Assembly (NCBI GenBank): GCA_910574475.1
Contig: CAJTAT010000001.1
Coordinates: forward strand, 310,001-374,000
Length of the DNA stretch: 64,000 nt
From: Clostridia bacterium
Lineage (GTDB): Bacteria > Bacillota > Clostridia > Lachnospirales > Lachnospiraceae
Reading direction: 5' to 3'
In this document: one piece after another, positions 9,367 through 18,900 of the stretch
Position numbering within the stretch: position 1 is the stretch's first letter
How the letters are laid out: every line of letters begins with the position of its first letter
The notes under the pieces: generated by a model
Databases searched by the model: none
Seen by the model: only the letters and a program-made list of their open reading frames with translations
What the model was told of the DNA's origin: nothing
Made by a program: the position numbers and the translations under genes

Positions 9367-10848
9367 TTAAATAATAATGCAGACAAGTCCGCCATTGCTG
9401 TCGTTTACAATTTTCTGCATAGTCTCTTGGAGCTTTACCTGACTCTCATCCCCAATCTGATAGATTTTCCCCCGGATTCCGTCCTCTACCAACTCTTCTA
9501 CGGATTTTCCAAAGATATTGGTGCTCCAAATACTCTCATTTTCTCCTCCGCTGTCTTTTAAGTAGGCAATCAAGTCCTGGGCCTGAGCCTCGCTTCCCAC
9601 AATAGGAGCTATCTCTGTCTCAATATTGGCGCGTATCAAATGGATACTAGGTGCAATGGAACGAATCTTTACGCCAAATTTATTGCCCTGGTGAATCAGC
9701 TCCGGTTCCTCCAGAGTAATCTCCGACTGATCTGGCATTACCACACCATAGCCCTTCTGCCGCACAGACGTAATAGCTGTCTCCACCTTTTCATATTCCT
9801 TTTTCATCTTAGAAAGTTCGCGAATCAATGACATTAGCTCATACTCTCCCAGAATTTCACTTCCTGTCAGTTCGCTGAGCAACTCATAATAGTAGTGATC
9901 ATCGATCTCCATATTAATCTGAACAGTACCGTTATCCATCTTGATCTGATCAAGCTTCATCCGGTCTACAAATTCACTTTCGATCTGAAGATTCTCCGGC
10001 CGTATATCCCGGATGGTATTTAATCTCTGTGCTACCTCCCGAATCTGAGCAATGGCGTCTGTCTTGATCTTGTGCTCCATAGGAAGCATTTCCACCCACT
10101 TAGGCACATAGAATTCAAGCCTTGCCAAAGGAAACTCATAAAGAATCTGCTCTAAAATCCGGGTAATGTCCTCTTTTCGAAGCTGTTCGCAGTTTACTGG
10201 TATCACAGATACCCCATATTTTTCTTCCATCCGCGCTGCCAGCCCGGAAGCCGCATCCCCATAAGGCTTCTCAGAGTTCAAAAGAATCACAAAAGGCTTT
10301 CCCAGCTTCTTTAACTCTGCGATTGTGCGTTCTTCTGGTTCTATGTAATTGTCCCTGGGAATATCCCCGAAGGAACCATCGCAGGTGACTACGATTCCTA
10401 TGGTGGAATGATCGGTAATCACCTTTTTCGTGCCAATCTCTGCCGCCTGGGTAAAGGGCACCTCGTGGTCAAACCAGGGCGTTTTCACCATCCGCTCTGC
10501 TTCATCCTCCATATGTCCCTCGCTTCCCGGCACCATGAAGCCTACACAGTCAATCATTCTCACCTTTACGGCCACATCCTCCGAGATCCTTACCTCTACT
10601 GCCTCTTTTGGAATAAATTTAGGCTCAGTAGTCATAATGGTTCTACCTGCCGCCGACTGTGGCAGTTCATCTCTGGCCTGAGTTCTGGCGTGCTCATCCT
10701 CAATTCCCGGCAGAACGCACAGATCCATAAACCGCTTGATAAACGTTGATTTTCCCGTCCGTACCGGCCCGACCACGCCTAAATAAATCTCTCCGCCGGT
10801 CCGGGTCTGTATGTCTTTATACAAGTTATATTCGGAACTTTTGTCCAT
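9367..10848 (-). CDS. spoIVA: stage IV sporulation protein A
   Basis: SpoIVA is the ATPase that polymerises on the forespore outer membrane to form the base layer of the spore coat. The 493-residue length matches the family. The N-terminus carries a Walker A motif GPVRTGKSTFIKRF near residue 27, and a Walker B-like MIDCVGF sits near 98. The long middle and C-terminal coat-assembly regions are present, ending in the conserved short hydrophobic tail (GGLVCIII) thought to contact the membrane. The gene is monocistronic, with terminators on both sides. It shows that the host forms endospores. Expression in the mother cell under sigma-E is expected from family knowledge; I did not identify the promoter. 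Confidence 0.96.
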   Translation of the reverse strand: MDKSSEYNLYKDIQTRTGGEIYLGVVGPVRTGKSTFIKRFMDLCVLPGIEDEHARTQARDELPQSAAGRTIMTTEPKFIPKEAVEVRISEDVAVKVRMIDCVGFMVPGSEGHMEDEAERMVKTPWFDHEVPFTQAAEIGTKKVITDHSTIGIVVTCDGSFGDIPRDNYIEPEERTIAELKKLGKPFVILLNSEKPYGDAASGLAARMEEKYGVSVIPVNCEQLRKEDITRILEQILYEFPLARLEFYVPKWVEMLPMEHKIKTDAIAQIREVAQRLNTIRDIRPENLQIESEFVDRMKLDQIKMDNGTVQINMEIDDHYYYELLSELTGSEILGEYELMSLIRELSKMKKEYEKVETAITSVRQKGYGVVMPDQSEITLEEPELIHQGNKFGVKIRSIAPSIHLIRANIETEIAPIVGSEAQAQDLIAYLKDSGGENESIWSTNIFGKSVEELVEDGIRGKIYQIGDESQVKLQETMQKIVNDSNGGLVCIII

Positions 10849-10854
10849 AAAAAT

Positions 10855-10895
10855 ACCCCTTCCATATATGCTGTTACAGTATATGTGAAAGGGGT
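10855..10895 (-). terminator. terminator after the PucR-like regulator gene
   Basis: The stem ACCCCTT.CATATA / TATATG..AAAGGGGT lies between the regulator stop and the spoIVA start. A TATTTTTAT tract follows on the minus strand. Confidence 0.75.
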
Positions 10896-10900
10896 TTATT

Positions 10901-12430
10901 TCATTCCAGTCCTTCCTGATCCAACATGCGAAAAGTCATCATCACATAAAGTAGCGTATCAAAATCATCCAGATCGAGGCGCGTGATCTCTTTGATTTTT
11001 TCCATTCGATACAGAAAAGTACTTCGATGAATGTACAGTAGCTTGGCTGTCTGCACTGCATTGAGGTGATTCCTCACATACAGTTTTAAAGTATGGTAAT
11101 AATCCGTATTGTGGCGCTCATCAAACCTCTTAAGATCCATAATCTTTCGGGAGCATACAATCTCACAGGACAGTTCTCCTTTACTCTGCTCCAAAAGATA
11201 ATCCAGAGCAATATCATCAAAGCGGTGAATCCATCGAAGAGGCGATCTGCGGTTTCCTACTTCCAGAGCAGCGACTGCCTGGCGATAATAATAGCGTATA
11301 TGCTCAAAGCCAACAAATTCGTTGCTCAGGCCTGCCTTTAAAAAGCTATCCCTGAGGAAATACACGATCTTCTCCATTACATCCTCAATCTCGCCGCCAA
11401 AACGAGTCAAGTTTACAAAGATCGTAATATTATTTTTATGCTGGAAGGCGCTGGCATTGCCCAAAATGTTCTCAATATGGCTACAGATAAACCGAACTGT
11501 CATATTTTCCAGATCAAGAGCCGCCACTTTCAAAGTAATACAGAAGTAGTGATGAGAGGGCAACCAGCCGAATTCAGAAAACCCCTGTTCCAACAACTTT
11601 AGGTCTTGTTCTGGATTCGACAATATGTCGGAAAGAATTCGATCCAGGCGGTAGCCCATATCCGTCTGCAAAACCATCTGTTTGGACAGAGCTGTCTTGA
11701 TATATTTAGACAAATGCTCCAGCAGCACTCCGTCATAGGTTTCAAAGCGGCTTAAGCTTTCTACCATAGTCACCCGGTAAGTAAAGCGATCCCGCTCAAA
11801 AATATTCACACAAAGGCTCCTGGCTCCGGTGAGATAGTCCGGGAAAAAATAAGCTCCTTTCTTCTTCATAAGTTTCTGATGGAGCTTCGTGTCTCTGTAT
11901 TCCCGACTATACTCAAATATCGCATCTGGATCCACCAGGCTGGAAAGCTCTGTACGGGTATCAATGATACTGGAATAACTAATGACAAAATAATCTGCCA
12001 GATTGACAATGATCGGATTGTGAAAGATATGGAAGCTCTCATCCAACATTTCCTGAATACTTCCCTCTTGAGTTGCCAGCTCATGAAGCTTCTCGTCCCA
12101 TTGCTCATAATAATCAAACAGGCGTTGAATGGCATTAAATAGCTGAAAAGGGTCTGTATCCTCTGGCAGTTGAAATACCTGCCCGCCTTTTTCTATATTC
12201 TGAATGGGAACCTTACCAATGCAGAACAATACTGTGTATTCCGGTACTGCCATTTCCCGCTCTGCCACCTGTTTTTGTGTACAGATATAAATTTTGTGGC
12301 TCTGCATCTGATCTCCGTCACAGTAAAAAAGTACATGTTCCAGGTGTAGATCGTCTGACACAATCTTCTTCATCTGGAACATGAACTTTGATTTCAATTT
12401 ATTTGCTAAAATGGACGTGTTAAGTTTCAT
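10901..12430 (-). CDS. PucR/CdaR-like transcriptional regulator
   Basis: The 509-residue regulator has a C-terminal helix-turn-helix of the PucR type (HLNAVQTAKLLYIHRSTFLYRMEKI, about residues 453-477), preceded by a GGDEF-like CdaR linker region (about 290-410). The N-terminal half is a sensory region without a family I can name. PucR/CdaR proteins usually control purine, sugar-acid or amino-acid catabolism. Here the neighbours give no hint, because spoIVA on one side and an ABC exporter on the other are separate units. The start ATG at 12430 follows the sequence GGGGAGCAAAAG. No membrane segment is seen, so it senses a cytoplasmic signal. Confidence 0.85.
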   Translation of the reverse strand: MKLNTSILANKLKSKFMFQMKKIVSDDLHLEHVLFYCDGDQMQSHKIYICTQKQVAEREMAVPEYTVLFCIGKVPIQNIEKGGQVFQLPEDTDPFQLFNAIQRLFDYYEQWDEKLHELATQEGSIQEMLDESFHIFHNPIIVNLADYFVISYSSIIDTRTELSSLVDPDAIFEYSREYRDTKLHQKLMKKKGAYFFPDYLTGARSLCVNIFERDRFTYRVTMVESLSRFETYDGVLLEHLSKYIKTALSKQMVLQTDMGYRLDRILSDILSNPEQDLKLLEQGFSEFGWLPSHHYFCITLKVAALDLENMTVRFICSHIENILGNASAFQHKNNITIFVNLTRFGGEIEDVMEKIVYFLRDSFLKAGLSNEFVGFEHIRYYYRQAVAALEVGNRRSPLRWIHRFDDIALDYLLEQSKGELSCEIVCSRKIMDLKRFDERHNTDYYHTLKLYVRNHLNAVQTAKLLYIHRSTFLYRMEKIKEITRLDLDDFDTLLYVMMTFRMLDQEGLE

Positions 12431-12523
12431 CTTTTGCTCCCCTGTCTTTTATTACCCCTACAAAGGGCTAGGATTCATACATAGTGTACGAAAACTGTCA
12501 AGAAAAGTCAAGGGTAACAACAT

Positions 12524-13609
12524 TCAGGTCACCTGATGCCGGGCAAAAATCCTGCGCCCCATCCCAAAAGAAATTCCCACGGCCAACACTGCAAAAGCTG
12601 CCACAACCCACACATAAGACATGCCTGCTCCATTTCCAGCAAACATCTTGGGAATCGCCAAGGTTTTTTCTGCAAAAAAACACCAGATAGGATTCAAACT
12701 TAAAAGCTCTGCCGGGACTCTAAGTTGGCCAAGGAAATTTGGACCCATATAGCATGCAAGTGCTGCGATTATAGTGATAAAAGAAGATTTACACAGGGAA
12801 GAAAGCAAAAGTACAATGGCTGTCAAAATCAAAGAGCCCCCGATCCACAGCACAAGACAGTATCCTGCCGCCTGAATATAGGACAGGAAATAGGGCACAT
12901 CTTGAAAGAGAAAGTGATTGTTAAGCTGAACACTGGCCTCTCCTCCCACAAGTCCAAACTCCATAAAATAGCCAATTGTCATTAAAAGCAAATACCCTCC
13001 TGTCACGAAAATGGTAAACAGGTAAGAAGCTATGATCTTGGCCCAAACACACTGACGCTTCCCATAGCGGGCAGTAAGAATCAGTGCATCTGTTCCCCTT
13101 GTATATTCTTCTGAAAATACAGGCGACAGAGCAATCACCAACAAAAATCCCATAAACACCATGGTATAAATTCCCATTTCCAAATAGCTGAGCCAGCCAG
13201 TGTTATAATTCCAGACCATCTCCTTTTCATCCTGATAATTTGGAAATATATCACGGACTCCCATGCCATTCCAGCTTCCGTCATTTTCTCCCCAAAATCC
13301 TGCCACCATATTATAAGTAGTATTAATACCCCAAAAAGCTGCATCTTTTGTGCGCGGGCTAAATTCCTCCAGAATATTTTGAATCTTCTCCTCCGTCAGT
13401 TCTCCTTTGTAGCGGGAGGCAACTTCTATGTCATAGACCACAGCTTCCCGCCCCTCAATATAAGTCCCATCTGGAAGCATAGCAATCTCTCCCTCAACTC
13501 CCCTTCCCTGGAACATGGCTCCGCCCAGCAGTATGATACAAAGGATAGCCACATATACGATTTTCCGCTTAAAAATCTTCCCAAACTCAAATCCAATCAT
13601 CTGTGTCAT
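12524..13609 (-). CDS. ABC-2 type permease
   Basis: The 361-residue membrane protein has an N-terminal transmembrane anchor (VAILCIILLGGAMF), a large extracellular loop (about residues 30-140) and then about five further transmembrane helices. This is the layout of ABC-2 permeases. Its start overlaps the ATPase stop by four bases. It is the last gene of the sigma factor/membrane protein/ATPase/permease operon. The pair should form an exporter, and the substrate is unknown. Exporters under ECF sigma control often remove cell-wall-active peptides or antibiotics, so an envelope-stress role is a reasonable inference. Confidence 0.85.
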   Translation of the reverse strand: MTQMIGFEFGKIFKRKIVYVAILCIILLGGAMFQGRGVEGEIAMLPDGTYIEGREAVVYDIEVASRYKGELTEEKIQNILEEFSPRTKDAAFWGINTTYNMVAGFWGENDGSWNGMGVRDIFPNYQDEKEMVWNYNTGWLSYLEMGIYTMVFMGFLLVIALSPVFSEEYTRGTDALILTARYGKRQCVWAKIIASYLFTIFVTGGYLLLMTIGYFMEFGLVGGEASVQLNNHFLFQDVPYFLSYIQAAGYCLVLWIGGSLILTAIVLLLSSLCKSSFITIIAALACYMGPNFLGQLRVPAELLSLNPIWCFFAEKTLAIPKMFAGNGAGMSYVWVVAAFAVLAVGISFGMGRRIFARHQVT

Positions 13610-14481
13610 TGCCCTTTCTCCTCCTCACTAAAATAATAGAGATACAGATCTTCCAGGGTAGGCTCTGCTTCTATGGCTCCCTCCATAGGCTTAGTGTCGG
13701 AGATAATGCGCAGAATTGTCTCGTCTCCTGCATTTTTCAGATTACCCACATTGTACTCCTCCACATACTGCCCTGCCAATTTGGAATCTACCCGACATTC
13801 CCAGACGAGGCCCTGGGCCTCTTTCGTAATAACCTCTGGGGCTCCCCTGTGAATCAGCCTTCCATCCTTCATTACCAGAATTTCATCTGCAATATACTCC
13901 ACATCAGAGACAATATGGGTGGACAGCAGTACAATTTTATTTTGAGAAAAGGAGCTAATGAGGTTCCGAAAACGAACTCGTTCTTTGGGGTCAAGCCCGG
14001 CCGTAGGTTCATCCAAAATCAAAATCTCTGGCTCATTCAACATAGCCTGGGCAATTCCAAGCCTCTGCTTCATGCCCCCGGAAAAAGTCTTAATTTTTCT
14101 CTTTTTTTCATCCATAAGCCCTACAATATCCAAAAGCTCCAGGGCACGCAATTTTGCCTTCTCTTTTCCTATCCCTTTGAGGGATGCTATATAAAGCAAA
14201 AATTTATACGCTGTAAACTCAGGATAATACCCAAAATTCTGTGGAAGATAGCCCAGAATATTCCGATACTCTTCCCCCATTTTTCGAATATTCTGGCCAT
14301 TATAAAAAATCTCCCCTGATGTAGGATCCTGGATATCACAGAGCATCCGCATTAAAGTTGTCTTCCCTGCCCCGTTGGCTCCCAGCAAGCCATAGACCCC
14401 ACATTTTAGGTTCAAATCTATCCGATCTACTGCCAACTTTTGCTTGTATTGTTTTGTCAGTCGGTCCAGCCGAAGTTCCAT
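13606..14481 (-). CDS. ABC transporter ATP-binding protein
   Basis: The 291-residue ATPase has Walker A GANGAGKTT near residue 35, the Q-loop LPQNFGYYPEF near 78-88, the ABC signature SGGMKQRLGIAQ near 134-145 and Walker B ILILDEPTAGLD near 154-165. The C-terminal extension ends in a region typical of drug-export ATPases. It overlaps the membrane-protein gene upstream by 25 bases and the permease downstream by four, so the three are translationally coupled. It drives the neighbouring permease. Confidence 0.93.
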   Translation of the reverse strand: MELRLDRLTKQYKQKLAVDRIDLNLKCGVYGLLGANGAGKTTLMRMLCDIQDPTSGEIFYNGQNIRKMGEEYRNILGYLPQNFGYYPEFTAYKFLLYIASLKGIGKEKAKLRALELLDIVGLMDEKKRKIKTFSGGMKQRLGIAQAMLNEPEILILDEPTAGLDPKERVRFRNLISSFSQNKIVLLSTHIVSDVEYIADEILVMKDGRLIHRGAPEVITKEAQGLVWECRVDSKLAGQYVEEYNVGNLKNAGDETILRIISDTKPMEGAIEAEPTLEDLYLYYFSEEEKGQ

Positions 14482-15275
14482 CTTCCTTCCTCCTCTTTCT
14501 CTATTCCATGTAAAAATCGGATACTCAAAGCCGTCAAAAGCGTAGCGCTCACTACTATAAAAAATGTCAACGCCCAGGGACGAGACAGCTCATATATCAA
14601 CCAGGGCGCCTCCATAATTATCATGGAGATCTGTATCCAGAAAAGAGTCATTAATACAGCAGCTCCAATTAATACTGTCCCCTGAAATTTTCTGCGAAAA
14701 CGGGCCATCAAGTATAGATATACACTATCTGATAAAAGCTGAGGTACCAAAAAGAACAGCAGGAGTTCTTCGGCCCCAAATCCTAGGCTTAAGCCGCCTA
14801 CCATAACGCCGGCAACCACCAGGATGTCCGCTGCTGCAAATAATAACAAGCGCATACCAGCCAGTTGCCTCAAATTATACCGGCAAGCCTGCTCTAGTTC
14901 CCACATATTCTTTTGATAGCTGCGCATCACTTCCGTGAACCCAATGACTCCTATAATCGGTGCACATATGGACAGATTTGCCAGCACGATTTCTTTCATA
15001 TCGAACGGCGTATTTAAGATAGTTCCGAGAACCAGAACCAAAAGCCCCTGAAAAACCCACGCAGCAGGAGAAATATAAGCTGCCTGTTCCAACACCCGCT
15101 GTCCGTAAGGCTTTCGCAAGGTTATATGTATACTTTTCCTTTGGAGCCGCAAAAATTCCAGGCTTTGGCGCTTTCTCTCTTCCTCTATAACAGGTTCTTC
15201 TCTGCTTTCTAAAAACATACGAATTTCTTTTTCTAATTTTTTATTTTCCAAATCATTCCAATTCAACAAGAACAT
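14457..15275 (-). CDS. membrane protein of sigma/ABC operon
   Basis: The 272-residue protein has a charged N-terminal cytoplasmic segment of about 80 residues, then about six transmembrane helices, including the region around VFQGLLVLVLGTI. I do not recognise a named family. It overlaps the sigma factor upstream by 13 bases and the ATPase downstream by 25. Its place directly after an ECF sigma gene is where an anti-sigma factor is normally found. The soluble N-terminus plus membrane part would fit such a role, but no zinc-binding anti-sigma motif (HxxxCxxC) is visible. A second permease subunit is the alternative. Confidence 0.65.
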   Translation of the reverse strand: MFLLNWNDLENKKLEKEIRMFLESREEPVIEEERKRQSLEFLRLQRKSIHITLRKPYGQRVLEQAAYISPAAWVFQGLLVLVLGTILNTPFDMKEIVLANLSICAPIIGVIGFTEVMRSYQKNMWELEQACRYNLRQLAGMRLLLFAAADILVVAGVMVGGLSLGFGAEELLLFFLVPQLLSDSVYLYLMARFRRKFQGTVLIGAAVLMTLFWIQISMIIMEAPWLIYELSRPWALTFFIVVSATLLTALSIRFLHGIEKEEEGRWNFGWTD

Positions 15276-15811
15276 TCCTCCTGTCTCATATACCTCTTCA
15301 GCTTATCCATCCCCTGTTTCAGGCGGGACTTGGCCGTGGACATATTGATATCCACAATCTGCGCGATCTCCCGCAGTTTAAAGTCATAAAAGAAATGGAG
15401 AATAATGACTTCTCTCTGAGCCAAGGACAGGCAATCCAATGCCCTCAGTACCTGATCCGAAAGCTCCACCCGCTTTAATTCTGTATCCTCCTTTGGGATC
15501 CACTCCAGCATTTCCTCTCCCACAGTCTGTACAGAATTCTTTCGAAAATAATCAGTACAGACATTTGCCGCAATCCGGTACAGATAAGCCTTGAACTTTT
15601 TCTGCTCCACGTAAGTTTCTATATAGCGCAGCAAATGCAAAAAAGTCTCCTGGGTGCAATCGTAGGCTGCCTCCCGATCCCCGATCTTATAATAACAAAA
15701 CCGATAGATCCCATCGTAGTATTGTTCAATCAGAGTATCCAGAAGCTCTGCCTCGCCCTGTTTGATTCTGCCTATTATCTCACTGTCCTTCAGCTTGGAT
15801 CCCCTCCTCAT
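15263..15811 (-). CDS. ECF-type RNA polymerase sigma factor
   Basis: The 182-residue protein has sigma region 2 (YYDGIYRFCYYKIGD...YDCTQETFLHLLRY, about 27-62) and region 4 with helix-turn-helix (LSLAQREVIILHFFYDFKLREIA, about 128-150, then MSTAKSRLKQGMDKLK). It lacks region 3 and so belongs to the extracytoplasmic-function class. It is the first gene of a four-gene overlapping operon and probably drives its own promoter. The start is uncertain because the codons after ATG 15811 themselves spell AGGAGGGG. A later start with that sequence as ribosome binding site would need a non-standard codon. Confidence 0.88.
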   Translation of the reverse strand: MRRGSKLKDSEIIGRIKQGEAELLDTLIEQYYDGIYRFCYYKIGDREAAYDCTQETFLHLLRYIETYVEQKKFKAYLYRIAANVCTDYFRKNSVQTVGEEMLEWIPKEDTELKRVELSDQVLRALDCLSLAQREVIILHFFYDFKLREIAQIVDINMSTAKSRLKQGMDKLKRYMRQEECSC

Positions 15812-15865
15812 AGAAGCATCTTTTGCCCCTGTGTAAAACGTCTTACGAATACTATAACGGAAAAA

Positions 15866-15907
15866 GGCATAGAAAAGATTTAAGTTTTTTTAAATCTTTT
15901 CTATGCC
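15866..15907. terminator. strong bidirectional hairpin
   Basis: GGCATAGAAAAGATTTAA and its perfect complement flank a six-base T-rich loop, giving an 18-bp stem. It sits between the sigma factor start and the end of the DUF4132 operon. It fits a terminator for the long minus-strand operon that ends at 15951. Confidence 0.75.
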
Positions 15908-15950
15908 TTAAAATTACAACGTAACGCGTCTTTCTATACAGGGTACCTTT

Positions 15951-18900
15951 TTACCTTTTACACTCTGGATAATCCAATTGCTCCTGGCTGGACGCTGTAG
16001 CTTTCTCAAGCTGCAGAACAATTTCGCTGAAATAGCGGGGATTTATCTCTTCCAGAAGATAGCTGTTCTCATTTTTAATGGTGTCATAGACATAACTGCC
16101 CCGCTTCACAGTGCCGGCCTTATAGAAATTTACACCGTAGACTGTCACTTCATCATTTTCATCTCCCACATAACTTCCAGAAAATTCCAGTTCCACACCT
16201 ATTGGTCCGTCTTCCCGGTAGAAAGAAGAATAGACGCCTGCATCCTGTACGGAACCACGATACCAGCCCATACCCTGTAGCTTGCCAGACAGGGAGAGGC
16301 CATTCAACAGTTTTCCTCCAAAGCGTGTCAGCTCCTTTTCGCCTTTTTCTTCCTCCGTGAGTCGGTAAACAGGGCGATTTAACTGTTCAATAGGTTGGAC
16401 GACTTCATAGTCCTCCAATTGTTCTTTCCAGGTGGAAAGGCTCTCCTTCTCCAGCTCTATAGGATGTACAAGACCGATGCTTCCTGTCTCCGGCAGTCTA
16501 ATTTCCTCTTCATCCATGGTATTGAAACTTCCATCCTCCATATAGCGGAAGGTGTCTTTTAACACTCCATCTTCATAAACGCCCCAGATCAGGCCAATGG
16601 CAAACTGGTGCATCACAGGATTTTTCACAAAGAGCTCTTCCCAGGCAGAAAGGCTCCAGAGGCGCTCCGCCGTCAAGGCCTGTTCCAGGCGTAGCTTCTG
16701 ATTGGACACCACTGTCTTTAGTTGCTTTTTTAAATCCTTGAATTCTGCATAGGCGGCCGCTGCCGTCTCCTGCTCATCCCGTTTTCCGGGGGCGGGAAGG
16801 TTTTTTAGCTTCTTTTGAGCCTCATCAAAAATTTCCAGTTCCAGAGCAGGAGTCAGATACACATGGAAAGAGCGGGTTCCATAGTCAAAAATACGCTCCA
16901 TCTTTTCGTCAAAGCCCAGATTCGGCACAATCCGATCCTCAAGTTGAGCCCGGCTAATTCCAAGTGACGACGCCGCATATTCCAGGGCAGCCGCTGCTGC
17001 TGCCTTGACCTGTCGGAATTTAAATTTTCGGGAAATCTGATCCACAAAGAGGAGGGCCTGGGAGCTCCCGTTCAAAGCCAGAGCCTTTACGGCTTCTGCC
17101 GCCATAGCCCCTCTTGCATGCTGAGGCCATTCCTGAATCTGGCGCCGAAATGCAGGGACGATTTTTTCTGTGCCATGGAGAGAGACTGCATAGAGAACCC
17201 ATTTTTTCTTAGCCTCTGCCCCAGCTTCCACCCATTTGTCAAATAGCTCTGCCATATAGTCGGCAAGCTCCTTTTCTTCCAGATGATCAGCAAGTATTCC
17301 CGCCTCAGGGCTCACCCCCGGTACAAGCATATCAGCATAGGATACCAGAAGAGCCTGCATGTAATCCTCCTCTGCCACACTGCCGTCCTTTTTGTGAACT
17401 GGTGAAAATGGCGTCTCGTACGCCCAGGCTACTTTTCGTTTCTTTCCGCCTTTTAATATCTGTGTGGCAAGCTGCTGTGGCGTCTCTACCTTGGCTTCTT
17501 CTATCTCTGCCTTTCCTTCAATTCCAAGACAGCTTTGAAGCAGTTCCTTTAACTTCTTACTCTTCTCCACCTCCAAAGCTTTCGTAAGTTCTTCCTGATA
17601 TTTTTTAGCTCCCCAGGCCTTCATAACACGGATGCTAAGCTCCCGCTCCTGAGACTTCTTGGAAGAGAGCCCTGAGCGTATCTCCGGCTCCCATTCTTTA
17701 TGGAGTGTGCAGATGGTTACAAGCTGTTCCCGTACCTGCTTGGAACTGTCCAATGCACAAGATAAAATGGTCTCTTTTTCCTCCTGCCAGAAATAATCCA
17801 GAACACGAATACAGAGACAGCGCCCTATAGCCGTACTTTCCTTTGTGGCGTCCCTAAGCTCCTGTTCATGTTCCTTCCTCCTCTTGGATACAGCCTCCGC
17901 TGCCAAATCCAGAAAGAGAGTTTTGTCCCCTTCCCAGTAGTAAGCATTATAAATCCCTTCCATAGCATCCATCTGGTAATGTATGGGAAGCTTCTCATCC
18001 TCGAAAAGCTGAACTAATTTCTCCACATCTTTCTCATACTTCTTTCTGTGCAGCTCTTTGTCCTTATTGGCTCCTCCGGGAGTGAGGAAATAGGAGATAA
18101 AATAGCTGCCCTGCATCTGAAGTGCTTCTAAAATCACTCCCCTCTGAAACATTTCCTTGTTCATTCTCTGGAGATCATTTAACTTCTGAAACCTGCGGTA
18201 GTCATAGTGATAGCCCCCTCTCCAGGAATTGACAAAGGGGAAAAGATCTTCTAAGGATTCCTCTCCCAAAAGATAATTTTTTGCCTCTGTCTGTCCCGTT
18301 GTATATCTTCCTACCATTTCACCTGCAAGCTTCACCTGGTATTTGCCAGAAATAGCTGGCGTTTCCAACTGCCGATATAGAGCAGGATTCCCTTTTTTGA
18401 TCTGCTCTGTCACAAATAAATACTCATCCGTAGAGGTCTGTTCCACTGCCGTCTTCATAGCTTCAGGATACCGGGCTGCCATACGTACCAGTCCTTCTAC
18501 CTCTTTGCTGCTTATGTACCAGCGGATAAAATCATCCGTTTTCAGAGGAAGTAGCTTCTCAAGCTCTTCCAAATGGCCATAAAACCAAGAATGTTCCGCC
18601 ATGGCCTTGCAAGCGCTTAATGTAGCATTTGAGGAAAGAACAGCCATCAACTGTAAAAAAACAACCAGACATTTGGAGTGTTCCATTGCAAGGAAAGCAC
18701 ATGCCGACAGTAATGTAATCAGATAACCTGACGGCTGATTGCTGTGTAAAAGCTTTAAAAGGTCTTCTGGAATGGGTAATTCTGGTTTTCCATCTCTCAC
18801 CAAATCTTTCAGCCGTTTCAATTCTGTATCATTAGGTTTGGGCGAAGAAAGAATACTGGGCAGACTGCCGATAAGATTGTCTTCCAGGAACTTCACTGTA

